From Hemicordylus capensis (taxonomy: Eukaryota > Chordata > Lepidosauria > Squamata > Cordylidae), in assembly GCF_027244095.1 (NCBI RefSeq), contig NC_069659.1, positions 26,134,501-26,198,500 on the forward strand: a DNA stretch of 64,000 nucleotides. Reading direction: 5' to 3'. This document shows, in pieces, positions 12,130 to 23,756 of this stretch. Both the position numbers and the translations under genes were made by a program. The notes below the pieces were generated by a model. That model saw only the letters and a program-made list of their open reading frames with translations. It made no database searches and had not been told where the DNA came from. The stretch's first letter is position 1. The number at the start of each line of letters is the position of its first letter.

Positions 12130-12800
12130 CAATCAAGAATGCCTGGATGGGAGTCTCTTTTAAACCCAACCTTGGGTATCGCTGCCCTGCCGCATGTTAT
12201 CTTCACAGTGATCTCATTGAGTTGCCCAGTTTATGGTGTTGCCAAGAGCCCATGTGCTTGTGAACTTTATCAATTCATTTTTTTGAGAGCAAAACACATA
12301 GTGACCATCCTGCCATCCCGTCCCTTTTCTCTTCTGGTTGCTAGAAGGGGACAAGGGACACAGTGGGAAGCAGGAATCCCCCTGTGTGATTTTTCTGTTT
12401 GACAGGTTTGGAAGATTGGAATGGGATGTGTCGGTGTCCCTGTTGCTGAGCAACAGCTTGAGAAGCTCAGAGACAGGTGCAGGGCAAGTGCTTGGAGAGG
12501 TGACCATAAAGAAGTGTGACAGGCATGGAACGGGCACATTCCTGGGTGGGTCTGGGCCGCCATCTCTATGATTTTTGATTCCAGAAACAGAATTAAACGG
12601 CAGTTATGGTGGCATCCGTGTTGGGATGTAACGCCACCACCCTCAAACCTTAGGTGGGAGCAGTGAAACTCATTGTAAACTGAAGGTTCAAAATAGAGTT
12701 TGATGAGGGAAACCGCAGGTCACTTTGGGTTCAAAAGCATTTGGACATACAGGAATTCCAACCTATGCCCATTAAACTCCGGCTTTGTGTTATATGCAAT
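12130..12800. repeat. Dispersed repeat of unknown family, copy 1
   Basis: Aligns by eye with 53700-54960 over many blocks (TTTTAAACC..CT..GGGTATCGCC, CTTCTGATTGCTAG, GATGTAAC, TTCAA..TAGAGTTTG). The second copy carries an extra 0.55-kb insertion. Neither has a conserved frame. Confidence 0.55.
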
Positions 12801-12929
12801 TGGGGCCTTTGACGCCACCCCCAAGCCAGTACAAAGAGCCATAACATACAGACAAGCATGTCTAGTACAAGAACTTAGACAATGCTATGGCAAAATCCCA
12901 ACACAAAGTCCACCTCCATATTCAGAGGC

Positions 12930-13105
12930 AGGATGCCTCCAAATACCAGTTGCAGAGGAGTAATGGCAGGAGAGGGAGCATGTCTCCATTTCCTGGTATT
13001 GTGGTTTCCCAAAGCATCTGGTGGGCCACTGTGCGAAAAAGGATGCTGGACTAGATAGGCCTTAGGTCTGATCCAGCAAGGCTGTTTTTATGTTCTTATG
13101 AGTCT
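12930..13105 (+). repeat. CR1 LINE 3' terminus
   Basis: Matches the CR1 3' end, with GATGCTGGACTAGATAGGCC and the terminal TTTTTATGTTCTTATGAG. Confidence 0.75.
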
Positions 13106-13510
13106 GCTTGAAACAGCATTCAAGTATTTGTGAAAGCTGCCATTTTGGTCTTGAAAGGCCCCAATCTTCCACAGCTCTTTCACTATATGTTATTTTCTTT
13201 AATCCCTAGGGCAAGAGAGTAGACATTTACAAAATGCTAAACAAAGTCTGGTAACAGGTCAATTGAAGCCTAGAGAAGAAACCAGAGAAGAAAATTATAA
13301 TATTTGCCTCAACCATAGGAGAGACAGTTAGATAAGCAAATTCCTACCTGATGCAAATGTAAACAACTGCAATTTTTCTGTTTGACAGGTTTGGAAAGAC
13401 TGGTATTATTACATTACATTTTTTTCTGGGAAGAAAAAAAAAACAATCCTTTTCACTGGATTTTTTTTTTTTTAAAAGAGCATTCCTTTTCCTACTGGCA
13501 AGATATTTAC

Positions 13511-13651
13511 CTGGGATGAAAACTGGATTGGAAAATGTTGTCATAGTCCCAGCGGCCTTCTACAGGAGTTCTGTGGTGTTCTCGTCTCTGCATGGTGAAT
13601 AAATTATAATCATTCACAGCAATGGTCCCTGTTCCTTCACAGACCCAATGT
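13511..13651 (-). CDS. Possible isolated coding exon of an unidentified gene
   Basis: A 141-nt stretch with a strong acceptor (pyrimidine-rich tract ending GCGCAG) and a donor (CCCAG/GTAAAT). The frame is open and protein-like: HWVCEGTGTIAVNDYNLF, then TMQRREHHRTPVEGRWDY and DNIFQSSFHPR. It is a symmetric exon (phase 2 in, phase 2 out). No partner exon was recognised in the window and the family is not recognised. It could be one exon of a gene that runs outside the window, or a relic. The residues are rich in Trp, Tyr, His and Arg and do not resemble any transposon protein. Confidence 0.4.
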
Positions 13652-13887
13652 CTGCGCAAAGAGTAGAAGCAAAAGCACCCATGTACTTTGCACACCAGAG
13701 GGAGTCACCATTCTCACCCAACATTCACTACCTCCACCACAGCCCATCTCCTACCCACTGCTGGTCTCCTCTGACCTCTGAACCATGGCACAGTATAATG
13801 ATGTCACTGCCTGCCACCTGTTATTGCTGGAATGGGTTCACACCAGGGTGATGACATCATTATACCACAGTACGGACAGCAAAGAGA

Positions 13888-16345
13888 ACATAAGAACAGC
13901 CCTGCTGGATCAGGACCAAGGCCTATAGTCCAGCATCCTGTTTCACACAGTGGCCCACCAGATGCCTCCAGGAATCCCAGAGGCAAGAGGTGAGGGCATG
14001 CCCTCTCTCCTGTTGTTGCTCCTCTGCAACTGGTATTTGGAAGCATCTTGCCTCTGAGGCTGGAGGTAGCCTATGGCCCTCAGACTAGTAACAATTGATA
14101 GACTTGTCTTCCATGAATTTATCTAAGCCCTTCTTAAAGCCATCCAGGCTGGTGGCTGTCACCAAATCTTGTTGCAGAGAATTCCATATGTTAATTATGC
14201 ATTGTGTGACAAAGTACTTCCTTTTGTTGGTTCTAAATTTCTTGGAAATCAATTTCATGGGATGATTCCTGTTTCTAATGTTATAAGAGACGGAGAAAAT
14301 TATACCTATAAACTTTCTCCATACCATGCATAATCATTTAGACCTCTATAATGTTGCCCTTCAGTAGTCTTTTTTCTAAACTGAAAAGACCAAGGTGTTG
14401 TAGCCTTACCTCGAAAGGAAGGTGCTCTAGGCCCCTGATCACCTTGGTGGTCCTCTTCTGCACCTTCTGCACTTCTATAATGTCCTTCTCGAGGACTGAT
14501 GACCAGAATTGTACACCATAGATTTGTTTAAGGGCATTATGATATTAGCAGTTTTCTTTTCAGTCCCCTTCCTAATGAAGCTATTCCCACGATCAGTAGA
14601 AAGTGGGCTACGGGAACCTAGCCCGCTTTCTACTGCTTGTTAGAACCACCGGGCTCGCAGGTGAGCCCGGTGGTTCCAAGGCAGCTAGCCCACCTAATTC
14701 CTCCTCCCCTTAAATTAGCACTCAATTAATCTCATTTTTTTGCTCATGTGCTGTGGTGGCGTGTGGCGACACATGAGTAGACCCTCATCCAGGAGGCTGC
14801 AGTCAGCCTCCTGGCCGCGGGGGTGTCTCCAGAATGCCCCCCGTGCTTGTGGGGGACATCCTGGAACTTCTGGGGGCCAGGCGGCCCCCAAACCCTGCAA
14901 CCTCCACTGGCTCCGTGATGGAGCCGGCAGTCGTGTGGGCAGCTGATCTGGTTGCCCTGGGCTTGGAGGCTGCTTGTCTGTGGGGAGAGCGGGCTAAACC
15001 TGCTCTCCCCACAGACCTGCCAGAAGCCCTTCTCACTAATCATGAGAAGAGCTTCAATGATTCCAAATACTGACTTGAACTTTTTCACAGCTGCTGCAGA
15101 TTGTGTCACCACTTTCAATGACCTGTCCACCATGACCCCAAGATCTTTCTTCTGGTCAGTAACTGACAGCCCAGACCCCATCAGTGTATATGTGAAGTTG
15201 GGGTTTCTTGCCTCAGTATACATCACTTTACACTTGCTTACACTGAACAGCATCTATCATTTTGTTGCCCACTCACCAAATTTGGAGAGATCCTTTTGGA
15301 GCTCCTCACAATCTCTTTTGGATTTCACTACTCTAAATAGTTTGGTGTCATCTGCAAATTTGGCCACCTTGCTTCTTACCCCAATTTCTAGATTATCTGT
15401 GAATAAATTAAAAAGCACCTGTCCTAGTACAGATCCCTGGGGGACCCCATTTCTTACTTCCCTCCATTTAGAGAACTGTCAGTTTATACCTACCCTCTGT
15501 TTCCTGTCTTTCAACCAGTTTTCAATGCACACATGATCCTGTCCCCTTATCCCATGACTGTAATGTTTTCTCAAGAGTCTTCGATGAGGAACTTTTTCAA
15601 AAACTTTTTGAAAGTACAAGCCGGATCACATGTCAACCGGATCATATGTCAACCGGATCATATGTCAACTGGATCACCTTTCCCCACATGTCTGCTGACA
15701 CTCTCAAAGAATTCTAAAAAGTTGGTGAGGCAAGATTTACCGCTGCAGAAGCCATGCTTTCTCCCTCAGCAGGGCCTGTTCTTCTATATGCTTAACTATT
15801 TTATCTTTGAGAATGCTTTCCTTCAATTTGCTAGGCACAGATGTTAAGGTAACTGACCTGTAGTTTCCTGGATCACCCCTGGATCCCTTTTTGAAAATCA
15901 GTGTTACATTGGCTACTTTCCAGTCCTCTGGTACAGAGCCTGATTGCAGGGATAAGTTATATATTTTTGGCAATTTCACATCTGAGTTCCTTAAGGACTC
16001 TCGGGTGGATGCCATCTGGCCATGATGATTTGTTAATTTTTAATTTTTCCAGACAGTTTAGAATGTCACCTTTCATCATCTCTGTCTGACTCAGTTCAGC
16101 CTCTGTCCCTGAGAAGCTTGGTTCAGGCACAGGTATACCCCTCAGTATCCTCTGCTATGAAGACAGATACAAAGAACTTGTTTAGCTTCTCTGCAATCTC
16201 CACAACCTCCTTGATAATCCCTTCCACTCCCTCTCTTCATCTAACGGACCAACCAGGTTTCCTGCTTCGTTCTGATGCATTTTAAGAAGTTTTTGTTATT
16301 CCCCTTGATGCTTTTAGGTTAATGTTCCTCAAACTCTGTCACATA
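13888..16345 (-). mobile_element. CR1 LINE (reverse transcriptase to 3' end), 5'-truncated
   Basis: Translating the minus strand gives NVTLIFKKGSRGDPGNYRSV and SVPSKLKESILKDKIVKHIE (RT fingers), FADDTKLFRVV (RT active site, codons at 15346-15357), KDLGVMVDRSLKV, and the C-terminal FRTNKRKYFVTQCIINIWN. The 3' end at about 13888 has the CR1 tail ending in ATGTTCT. Several stops and frame changes; interrupted by the hairpin-rich element at 14578-15056. Non-functional. Confidence 0.87.
14578..15056. mobile_element. Hairpin-rich element inserted in the CR1 LINE
   Basis: Splits the CR1 frame after the SVFGII codons. Its ends are imperfect inverted repeats (GAAGCTATTCCCACGATCAG against the complement of the right end). 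It holds several strong stem-loops: 14597-14640, 14643-14678, 14790-14816, 14979-15014 and 15028-15056. A diverged copy is at 50215-50530. Superfamily not assigned; subterminal hairpins would fit Helitron- or foldback-type elements. Confidence 0.55.
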
Positions 16346-16574
16346 ACTGTGATTGTGCAATTGTGTGGTCCTGTGCAAGAGAGCTGTTGCACACTGTGCA
16401 AACACTGATGGAGTCTTGCATTGTATGTTAGCCAGCATGCAGTAAATAATTAATATGTGCATATCTCTTCCCTAATTGGTGCATCATTTTGTCCCTGCAT
16501 GGTCATGTGGGTTAGCATTATTGGGCAGCTGCTAAGGGCCCAGAGCTCTCAGAAAGGAGGAGAAGGGAGGAGGG

Positions 16575-16940
16575 TTGGTCTTGCTGTAGTGAACATGAGT
16601 TTCCCCCTTTGTTAAGCAGGACCTGGTTTGCATTTGGATGGGTGACTACATGTGAGTGCTGTAAGATATTCCCTTTAAGGGATGGGGTCATAGTTCAGTG
16701 ACAGAGCATCTGCTTGCATGAAGAAGATTCCAGGTTCCACCCCTGCCAGCATCTCCAGTTAGGACTGGAAGAGGCTCCTGGCTGATCCATGGAGAGCCGC
16801 TACCAGTCGGTGTAGCCACAATAAATTGTGGCTGGGGATGATGAGAGTTGTAGTGAACAACACCTGGAGAGCCAGGGTTGCCTACACATGCTGTAGACGG
16901 TACTGGGCTAGATGGCCCAGTGGTCTGACTCAGTTATGAA
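16575..16940 (+). repeat. 5S-derived SINE with internal MITE
   Basis: GGTCTTGCTGTAG, then 5S-like GTTAAGCAGGACCTGGTTTG and TGGATGGGTGACTACATG, and the tail GGCCCAGTGGTCTGACTCAG. A small palindromic MITE (GTTGTAGTGAACAACACC) interrupts it near 16818-16893. Confidence 0.7.
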
Positions 16941-16959
16941 TAAATACAAAGTGCTGGTT

Positions 16960-17395
16960 ATTACCTATGCAGCCCTTAACGGTTAGGGCCCAGGGTATTT
17001 AAGAGAATGCCTTCTTTGTTATAAACACCTCCACCTACTAAGATCTTCTGGGAGGTTTGTCTGAGGGTGCCGCTGGCTCATCTGGTGACGATTCAAAGGT
17101 GAGCCTTCTCTGTAGTTGCCCCTGGGCTGTGGAACGTACTTCCTGATGAGATTAGAGCTGCTCTATCCCTGTTGGCTTTTAAGAAACAACTAAAGACACA
17201 TCTCTTCAGCCAAGCTTTTTCGCTATTTAGCATTTTTAATGGGCATTTGAATTTGATCTTTTAATATGTTTTAACTGTTCAAATTTCTTGGTTTGTTTTA
17301 TTGCTGTAAACCGCCTAGAGACTTCAGTAGTGGGCGGTATACAAATATGTTAGCTAGCTAGCTAGCTAACTGAATAACTAACTAACTAACTATTT
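16960..17395 (+). repeat. L2 LINE 3' end (C-terminus and tail)
   Basis: Translation gives LWNVLPDEIRAALSLLAFKK and QLKTHLFSQAF, the C-terminal end of L2 ORF2, then the tail TGTAAACCGCCTAGAGAC ending in (TAGC)n/(TAAC)n. A second L2 tail follows at 17405-17525 with (AAAT)n. Confidence 0.75.
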
Positions 17396-17529
17396 TTAAC
17401 CAGACTGTGATTTGAAATTGTTTTAAGGTTTTTATTTTTAATCTGTTTTATGTTGTTGAAAACTGCCTAGCGACAGAGGGTTGGGGTGGTATACAAATTT
17501 GAAATAAATAAATAAATAAATAAATATAA

Positions 17530-18300
17530 GGCAGCTTCTTACTTTTCTGTGTAAAGACCCAATGCTGATCTTGTACTTCTGTTTCTGAATCATTCTTGCC
17601 GTGGTCGCAGAGTGATCCCTGCAGGTTGGAGTGGGCCCAGGGAGGACAGTGGGCTAAAGGACCCCTGCCAGTGCTTAAGTTGGCTAATGCAGAATCTTGT
17701 GCTGAGCTCAGAGGAGTACACTGTCCACCAGATGGCAGGTGGAGACCTGAGCAGCCCATAAGGCTCATTGCAGCACTGAAAGCAGTTTCATGAAGCTATT
17801 TCAAGGTAGCACACTGTGCAGTGGAGACCAACATTTGCGTCTGATTGCAGAGCAGGCAGCCGGGCAATTGTTTGATTCGGTTTTTTTGGCGTTCATAAAC
17901 TGTCTCGAGGGCGACTCTGCCAGCTAAAGAGGTGTGAAGATTTTGCTGATAAAAGCCGGGGATTACATTAGAATTTGAAAGCAAAGACTAGATTCCCAAG
18001 AGTGAGCAGAGTTTAGGCTTGTGGGATCTGCTTTTCTCTTTATTAGAACCCACAGTTCCATCCACCAGGCAGTGGGGTGGTGGTGGAGGAGAGCCAGATG
18101 GACAATGGTGTCTCAGGACATGGAACCAGTTATCCACTGAAGGGGTTCCCAGCCTTGGGTCCCCAGAAGTTGTTGGGACTACAACACCCATCATCTCCAG
18201 TCAAAGGCCATTGTGTCTGGCAATGAGGGGTTATTGTCCATCAACATCTGGCGACTGAAGGTTAGGAGTCGCTGACCTACTGCATCCCAAGAGCAAAACA
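17530..18300. other. Unassigned sequence with a MITE fragment
   Basis: Nothing coding is recognised at 17530-18130. 18140-18275 carries CCCAGCCTTGGGTCCCCAGA and GGGACTACAACACCCATCAT, a piece of the palindromic GTTGTAGTCC MITE family. Confidence 0.45.
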
Positions 18301-18328
18301 TGTTTTGCTCTGGGTTGTCCTGTGTAAT

Positions 18329-18378
18329 GTATGTATGTATGTATGTATGTATGTATGTATGTATGTATGTATGTATTT
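18329..18378. repeat. (GTAT)n microsatellite
   Basis: About 12 units of GTAT, followed by a reversed L2-type SINE tail (TATATACCACCCTATTCAAA). Confidence 0.95.
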
Positions 18379-18499
18379 AGTGCATTTATATACCACCCTA
18401 TTCAAAAGGTCCCCAGGAGGTTCACAAGTATATACAAGTATACATCGACATGTAGGTTATGGGTTGGAGCCTGAAATGATGCACAAGGTTCTGACAATG

Positions 18500-19075
18500 G
18501 TGCAAAATGTGCTGTATCTGCTATGAGAATGGGAGGAATGGTGGCAGTGCAGTTTCTACAACCACTCGAACAGCTTCATGTTCTCAGCAGCCCTGGCGTA
18601 TTTCACACTGTCGCTCTAATGCGGCACGCCATAGCCCCATTCAGACATTGCTGAGTGCAGCAGCACTCATAGTTCGGGCTCCAAAAGCAGGGGAAGTCCC
18701 GCCCCTCTGCTGTCACTCACCCCCTCCTGCCAGGCATTTATGGTTATGGCACCATTGGTGTGAAGGGGGAAGTGACATAACCATCATGGCTGGCGCTTCT
18801 GTGAGCAGCAGCCTGCATCGCCCAAGGTTGCCAATCATGGAAATGCTGGCCATTGTGGTTATGGTGCTTCCCCCTTTACACAAATGGTGCTGTAAGTGTG
18901 AGTGCCCAGCAGCGGGTGAGTGACAGTGGCAGCATGGGTCTTCTCTCTTTCAGAGCCTGCCCTCCTTCCCTTACACTCTGTTCAGATGCCATGCAGGGAC
19001 TTCACACAATATTTGCGGTGCAACCTGCTTTGCTTTCTGAAAGTAGCCAGCTTTTTCCTTCATTCATTCAAACAA
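18500..19075. repeat. Foldback-like repeat region
   Basis: 18690-18780 and 18850-18940 are imperfect inverted arms (TGGTTATGGCACCATTGGTG against ATGGTGCTGTAAGTGTGAG types), related to 5395-5560. No gene recognised. Confidence 0.45.
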
Positions 19076-19080
19076 CACTA

Positions 19081-19492
19081 CAGCCATCCCTTGCCAACCA
19101 CGAGGGTTCTGTTCTGGGAAAACCTTGTGGTTTGCCAATTCGCGGCTGGTGAGCCAATGAAAATTATTTGAAATGGGGTTAGGGGAATCGCGGTCGCGAA
19201 AGTCTGAAAGATAAAGAAAAAATGCAAAGAAAATTGCCCCAAATCACCCAGAATCTCTTGAAATCACCAAGAATCAGCAAGAAGTGAGGGGGAACCTCCC
19301 AATCACCCCCAATCACCCTGGAACCCCCCCAATCACCCTAGAACCCCCCAAAATAATGAACCCCACCAAATCACAAACGATCTCATCAAACTGCGGATAC
19401 TCAGATTGGGACTGGTGAGACCTGTCACAATTTCCCAGTTGTGGATACCCAAAACTGCGATTGGGAAAACTGTGGTTGGCAAGGGGTGACTA
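19081..19492. mobile_element. Tc1/mariner-type (Tigger-like) MITE
   Basis: Ends CAGCCATCCCTTGCCAACC and GGTTGGCAAGGGGTGACTA with TA target duplications at 19079-19080 and 19493-19494. Related copy at 61672-62069. Non-coding. Confidence 0.75.
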
Positions 19493-19499
19493 TACTGAA

Positions 19500-20090
19500 A
19501 AGTAGTGGGTTATTCTCTGAAAGAAAGAGCTGGCCAGCAGGTGGAACTGCAAAATTCGCATGAGGTCCTTGCTTGGAATCTGAACACTGAGATTGTGCTG
19601 GGAACGAGGACAGAAACTGTGCAGGAGTGTATGGAAGTTGAGTAAACGTGCTTTGAATCTGCATGCATGTTTTTCACATAGCAGTTTATTGCCATCTGAA
19701 AATGGCCTAGGTCTTCCCGTACTCTGTGATCCTTTTCAAATGGATTGCATATACTCATTTGTGGTGACTGGTGGATTGATGCTTTGGGCAAAGGCAGAAC
19801 ACGTTCAAAGATCTAATACAATCAAATGTAAGCTGTTTCTGGGCTGTGCCACAAAAGAACCTCCCTGTTTATTGAAAACCAGATGTGTCAGGTATACCTT
19901 TCTCTCTGGGATGTTCTCTTTCTGGATGTTGGGAGGTGTTTTTTTGGTGTATGTGTGTGACTGTGTGTGTAGAATCACCCACACATATCTTCTCTGCCTA
20001 TCCCTTAGCCTGAAGTGGTACAGTCTAAAAAAACCACTTTAGCACTTGATTCTACTCATTGAATAAACTGGTCCATATAAAGAGGTGAAA
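19500..20090. other. No recognisable feature
   Basis: Unique sequence with a 149-codon open frame (19593-20042, +) that lacks splice context and motifs; probably chance. Confidence 0.4.
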
Positions 20091-20094
20091 AGGT

Positions 20095-20262
20095 GTGGTT
20101 AGCACCCCTGCTAAGCAGAGGCACCTTTTAAAAGTGATGATTCTCTTTATTATTAAGCAGAGGGAGAGCAACTGGCCCTATCCATCCCCAGCACATCATC
20201 CCTCCAGTGGCTGTTGCTGGTATCTGTCTTTTTATATTGTGAGTTCTTTGTGGATAGGGGTC

Positions 20263-20317
<55 letters not shown>

Positions 20318-20370
20318 ATTTCTATGTAAACCACTTTGGAACTTTTGTTGAAAAGCAGTATTTAAATATT
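20095..20370 (+). repeat. Short L2-tailed SINE with (CTAT)n
   Basis: AGGCACCTTTTAAAAGTGAT, GAGCAACTGGCCCTATCC, TTGTGAGTTCTTTGTGGATA, a (CTAT)n run at 20267-20318, and GTAAACCACTTTGGAAC. Other copies: 23757-23990, 30690-30820, 31200-31335 and 57310-57545 (+); 49000-49260 and 62885-63140 (-). Confidence 0.75.
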
Positions 20371-21200
20371 CATCATTGTAGTGGTAGTAGTAGTTTTCCA
20401 CTCAACTCTGGCAAGCAGAATTTGCTTTTGAAAACCAGATTAGTGGCAAGTTGCGAGTGTCAATATTCTTCTAGTTACTGCCTCTCTCTCTTCTATTGCT
20501 CTCTCGCTCTCTTAGGGCCAGGGCAGGTTAAATCACTATCTTGCTTCTTTCCCCTCTCTGTACAAGTAATGCAGCCAGGGTATTTGGGCTGCTTGCCCCG
20601 TTATAAAGGGCAGTTTTATGATGGCAGCACTGAGTGGCGAAGATGATTTGGGCATAAAGGAGGGAAGGAAAGCGTTCTGTTGAGCATCTGGCTGATCTAT
20701 AAATATTTGCCATTCTGGAGTAAACTCATAAAACATGGGCCATTAATAGGGGGTTTAACAATGTTTTATGAGCATAGATAAAAATGAAGACATGAAAATC
20801 CTCTTAGACAGACAAGTTACTGCTTGATGAGGCCTTTGGAACTGTTCCAGTGGTTCCAGAGAGCCTAAAGGCAGCAAATTAATGACGTGTGTGAACAGAT
20901 AGCAAAAGGATAGGCTCTAGTTTCTAAAATATCATTATGCACATCAGGGCCTGTTTTGACAATGCCGGTTCAGGAATCCCTTATCTTTGGGAGTTCTTGA
21001 TGCAGAGGAGGCAAGATGTAAGCCCGTTCAGTCTGACCTTTCATCCTCATTCACACGCAACATGCATTCTCCTTGTGCATCGCTATCTACAAGAGTTGTT
21101 TCAGAGATGACACAGCCAACAAATATCCCTCGTATGTACATGATGATTAGCAGGTGAAAGAAAGAATGGCCATTTTCAAGAGTGTTGCAGCTTGCAGTGT
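20371..21200. other. No recognisable feature
   Basis: Unique AT-rich sequence; no convincing exon or repeat. Confidence 0.45.
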
Positions 21201-21209
21201 AAGGGGTGG

Positions 21210-21635
21210 TGTGATGGTTAGGGGAGGGGTTCCCAGCTTGGGGCCCCAGATGTTGTTGGACTACAATTTCCTTTTTTTAATTAATTTTTTTATTGACATA
21301 AGAAAATAATACAGAAATACAGAATACAGAAAAAGAAGAGAACTCGAGTACAGTAGATACCATCTCATATATATTTTGTACATCAAACTGGAAAACAACA
21401 CTTCTTCCTAACCACCTATCAGCATCTCCTCCTAACCACACATTTTCTAATTAGAACTTTCAACCACCAATCTTAAATCTTCAAACAGAACATTCAACTG
21501 AATAACTAAATATCAAAATTAAACAGTATCAAAATTAAAAGAAACCCGTTCAAGGATTCATTAGCAGAGAAAATCCAAATCTTGGATGAGGTATCCGACC
21601 CTGTGACAGATTATAACATATAAAGGGTTCCCAAG
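21210..21635 (-). repeat. MITE fragment and L1-like 3' end
   Basis: 21220-21275 is half of the GTTGTTGGACTACAA MITE. From 21277 an A-rich (minus strand) 3' end with AATAAA and little else resembles an L1-type LINE 3' untranslated region. The family is tentative. Confidence 0.4.
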
Positions 21636-21838
21636 TACAGGTAACTTGGAAAATTAGAATATCGTGCAAAAGTCCATTAATTTCAGTAATGCAAATTAAA
21701 AGGTGAAACTGATATATGAGACAGACGCATTACATGCAAAGCGAGATTTGTTATAATTGTGATGATCATGGCGTACAGCTCATGAAAACCCCAAATCCAC
21801 AATCCCAGAAAATTAGAATATTACATGGAACCACCCAT
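21636..21838. mobile_element. Solo long terminal inverted repeat of a Tc1-like transposon
   Basis: Almost identical to 37731-37945, including about 100 bp without a difference (AAAATTAGAATATCGTGCAA onward), with a short internal deletion (AAGTCAAGCCTTAAT is missing). Confidence 0.8.
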
Positions 21839-21854
21839 TACATGGGTGTCAGAT

Positions 21855-21915
21855 GTTTGGGCAGAGGGTGCAATTTCAGTGTTTGCCCTAGGTGCTATTT
21901 TCCCTAGATACGCCT
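21855..21915 (-). repeat. hAT terminus fragment
   Basis: The complement begins CAGAGGCGTATCTAGGGAAA, a common vertebrate hAT end. The GC-rich sequence to 22030 may belong to it. Confidence 0.5.
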
Positions 21916-22149
21916 CTGGCCAGGTGAGTGGTGGAAGCAATTCCCCGCCACAGGGGCTGCTGGGCGGCATGGAGCACCAGCTCCGTTTACACTTAAAGAA
22001 GCCGCCCGCCGCCCCTCCGGAAGCGCGTTCATGGCCCGCGCCTGAGAACGATATAGACTTCTCTGAGCTCTTTCAAGGAAAGACAGGTGTACACATGTAG
22101 GAACTACTATATGTAAAATGTTAAAATGGAATTTAATAATGGTGATTAA

Positions 22150-22378
22150 GAGCCAGCATAGTGTAGTGGTTAGAGTGTTGGACTAGGACCGGGAGAAGAC
22201 CCGAGTTGAAATCCCCATTCAACCATGAAACTCACTGGATGACTCTGGGCCAGTCATGTATCTCTCATCCTAACCTACCATAGAGGGTTGTTGTGAGGAT
22301 AAAAATAAACATGTACACCACTCTGAGTTCCTTAGAGGAAGAGCGAGATATAAATGTAAATAAATAAATAAATAGAAT
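22150..22378 (+). repeat. CORE/MIR-like tRNA-derived SINE, near full length
   Basis: GAGCCAGCATAGTGTAGTGG head, GACTCTGGGCCAGTCATG core, GGTTGTTGTGAGGAT, the L2-like tail CACCACTCTGAGTTCC and terminal (AAAT)n. Confidence 0.85.
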
Positions 22379-22379
22379 A

Positions 22380-22970
22380 AACCTCTGAGTTTGGGTCCTC
22401 GGTTTCATCATGCATGGACCTGTGCTACATCCTACAGCCAATGTCTGGCATTCAGCTTCCTACTGGCCTTCAGTGGGTCTTACTTTCCTCCATCAAGTGG
22501 GATGCCAAGAGAACCAGTCATCCCAACTGTTATCGCCCTGTGGAAGTTTCAGGATGAGTGCCAGTTGACCATGGCACTTGCTCTAGGTAAGCAGCTGCGG
22601 TTACCCCTCAAAAGGAGCTATTGTTTCATTACATCACAAAACTGGCTCATGGAACGCCAGGGTGAGCAGAATATGTTTGCGGTATAGAAGAAATGACTCG
22701 TTATGTAACAATTTCAGTATCCCGTGCAAACAATACTCAGCAGGACAGCATAGCAGCCTGACAATAGAGTTAAAGACCTTTTGCCAAATAATTTAATCCT
22801 AAAGAGTTTGTAGGCTTAAGCACTTCCTGGTACATTTGGTCTGTGGGAAATGGAACACCTCATACTTACATTTCTAAATGATGGAATAGTTCTTAGTGTA
22901 GGGGAAGGAAAGCTTGTAGGGTGTGGGAAGGCAGCAAAATTAACCATGAGAAGAGAAGCAACATATACAT
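22380..22970. other. No recognisable feature
   Basis: A 98-codon open frame at 22391-22687 (+) has a GTAAGC after codon 65 but no acceptor or family match; not called as a gene. Confidence 0.4.
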
Positions 22971-22974
22971 AACA

Positions 22975-23170
22975 CATTTATATCCCACTCTTCCTCCAAG
23001 GAGCTCAGTGCGATATACATGGTTATCTTTATCCTCACAACAACCCTGTCAAGTAGGTTTGGCTGAAGGGTACATGACTGGCTCGGAGTCACCCAGTGAG
23101 TTTCATGGTTGTATGGGGATTCAAATTTGGGTCTTCTCAGTCCTAGTCCAACACTCTAACCACTACACCA
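22975..23170 (-). repeat. CORE/MIR-like tRNA-derived SINE
   Basis: Reverse complement of the copy at 22150, 0.6 kb away: tail ACTCTTCCTCCAAGGAGCTC first, head (CTAACCACTACACCA) last. Confidence 0.82.
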
Positions 23171-23634
23171 AAGGAATAATCCTTATCAAAGCGTGTGAGT
23201 GAACTGGCATTATAAATAGCTATTGTGGCCAGAATTTCGTACACAAAACACTGAAGACAACCTATAATTTCAAAAATAAAGGAATGGCTCAAGAAAACAT
23301 AAGATTTGGTTCTTACTACTCAATTAGCATAACATTTTGCAAGTCAAAGAGAGAGAAAATAAAAAGGGGACAAGTTTGTCAATAATTCAGGACCTGCTAT
23401 TAATTTCTGCAAACTCAATCAGTTACAGATATAACAACTTCTTGTTTTTATGTTATTATAGTTACTTTTAAAAAATTGTAATTGTTTTGATTATTGTATT
23501 TCTCCTTTATTGTCATAGTAAAAACCCCTGCAGGACTTTAATAAATAACATGGGGCAAGCTTGAATGATAAAGAGGACTTTTAAAATATAGATGATTCAG
23601 GCTTTAATTGTTTTGAAAAAGTTGTCTTTAAGTA

Positions 23635-23725
23635 AGGTAAAGTAAAGGGAAAGTGTGCCGTCAAGTCGATTTTGACTCCTGGCGCCCACAGAGCCCTGTG
23701 GTTTTCTTTTGGTAGAATTCATGAG
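23635..23725 (-). repeat. Sauria SINE, Bov-B-like tail only
   Basis: GTGCCGTCAAGTCGATTTTG and CCACAGAGCCCTGTGG are the Bov-B-like 3' tail of Sauria SINEs. Confidence 0.8.
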
Positions 23726-23756
23726 ATCTGAATTCTATCCTCTGCTATCTAGGCAA

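Noticed and set aside
17796-17984. Possible exon (minus strand, SLAGRVALETVYERQKNR)
   Set aside because: The peptide looks plausible, but no donor fits and no family was recognised; not enough to call.
19593-20042. 149-codon open frame
   Set aside because: No splice or promoter context and no recognisable domain; probably chance.
22391-22687. 98-codon open frame with a GTAAGC inside
   Set aside because: No acceptor, no homologue recognised, repeat-flanked. Left unannotated.
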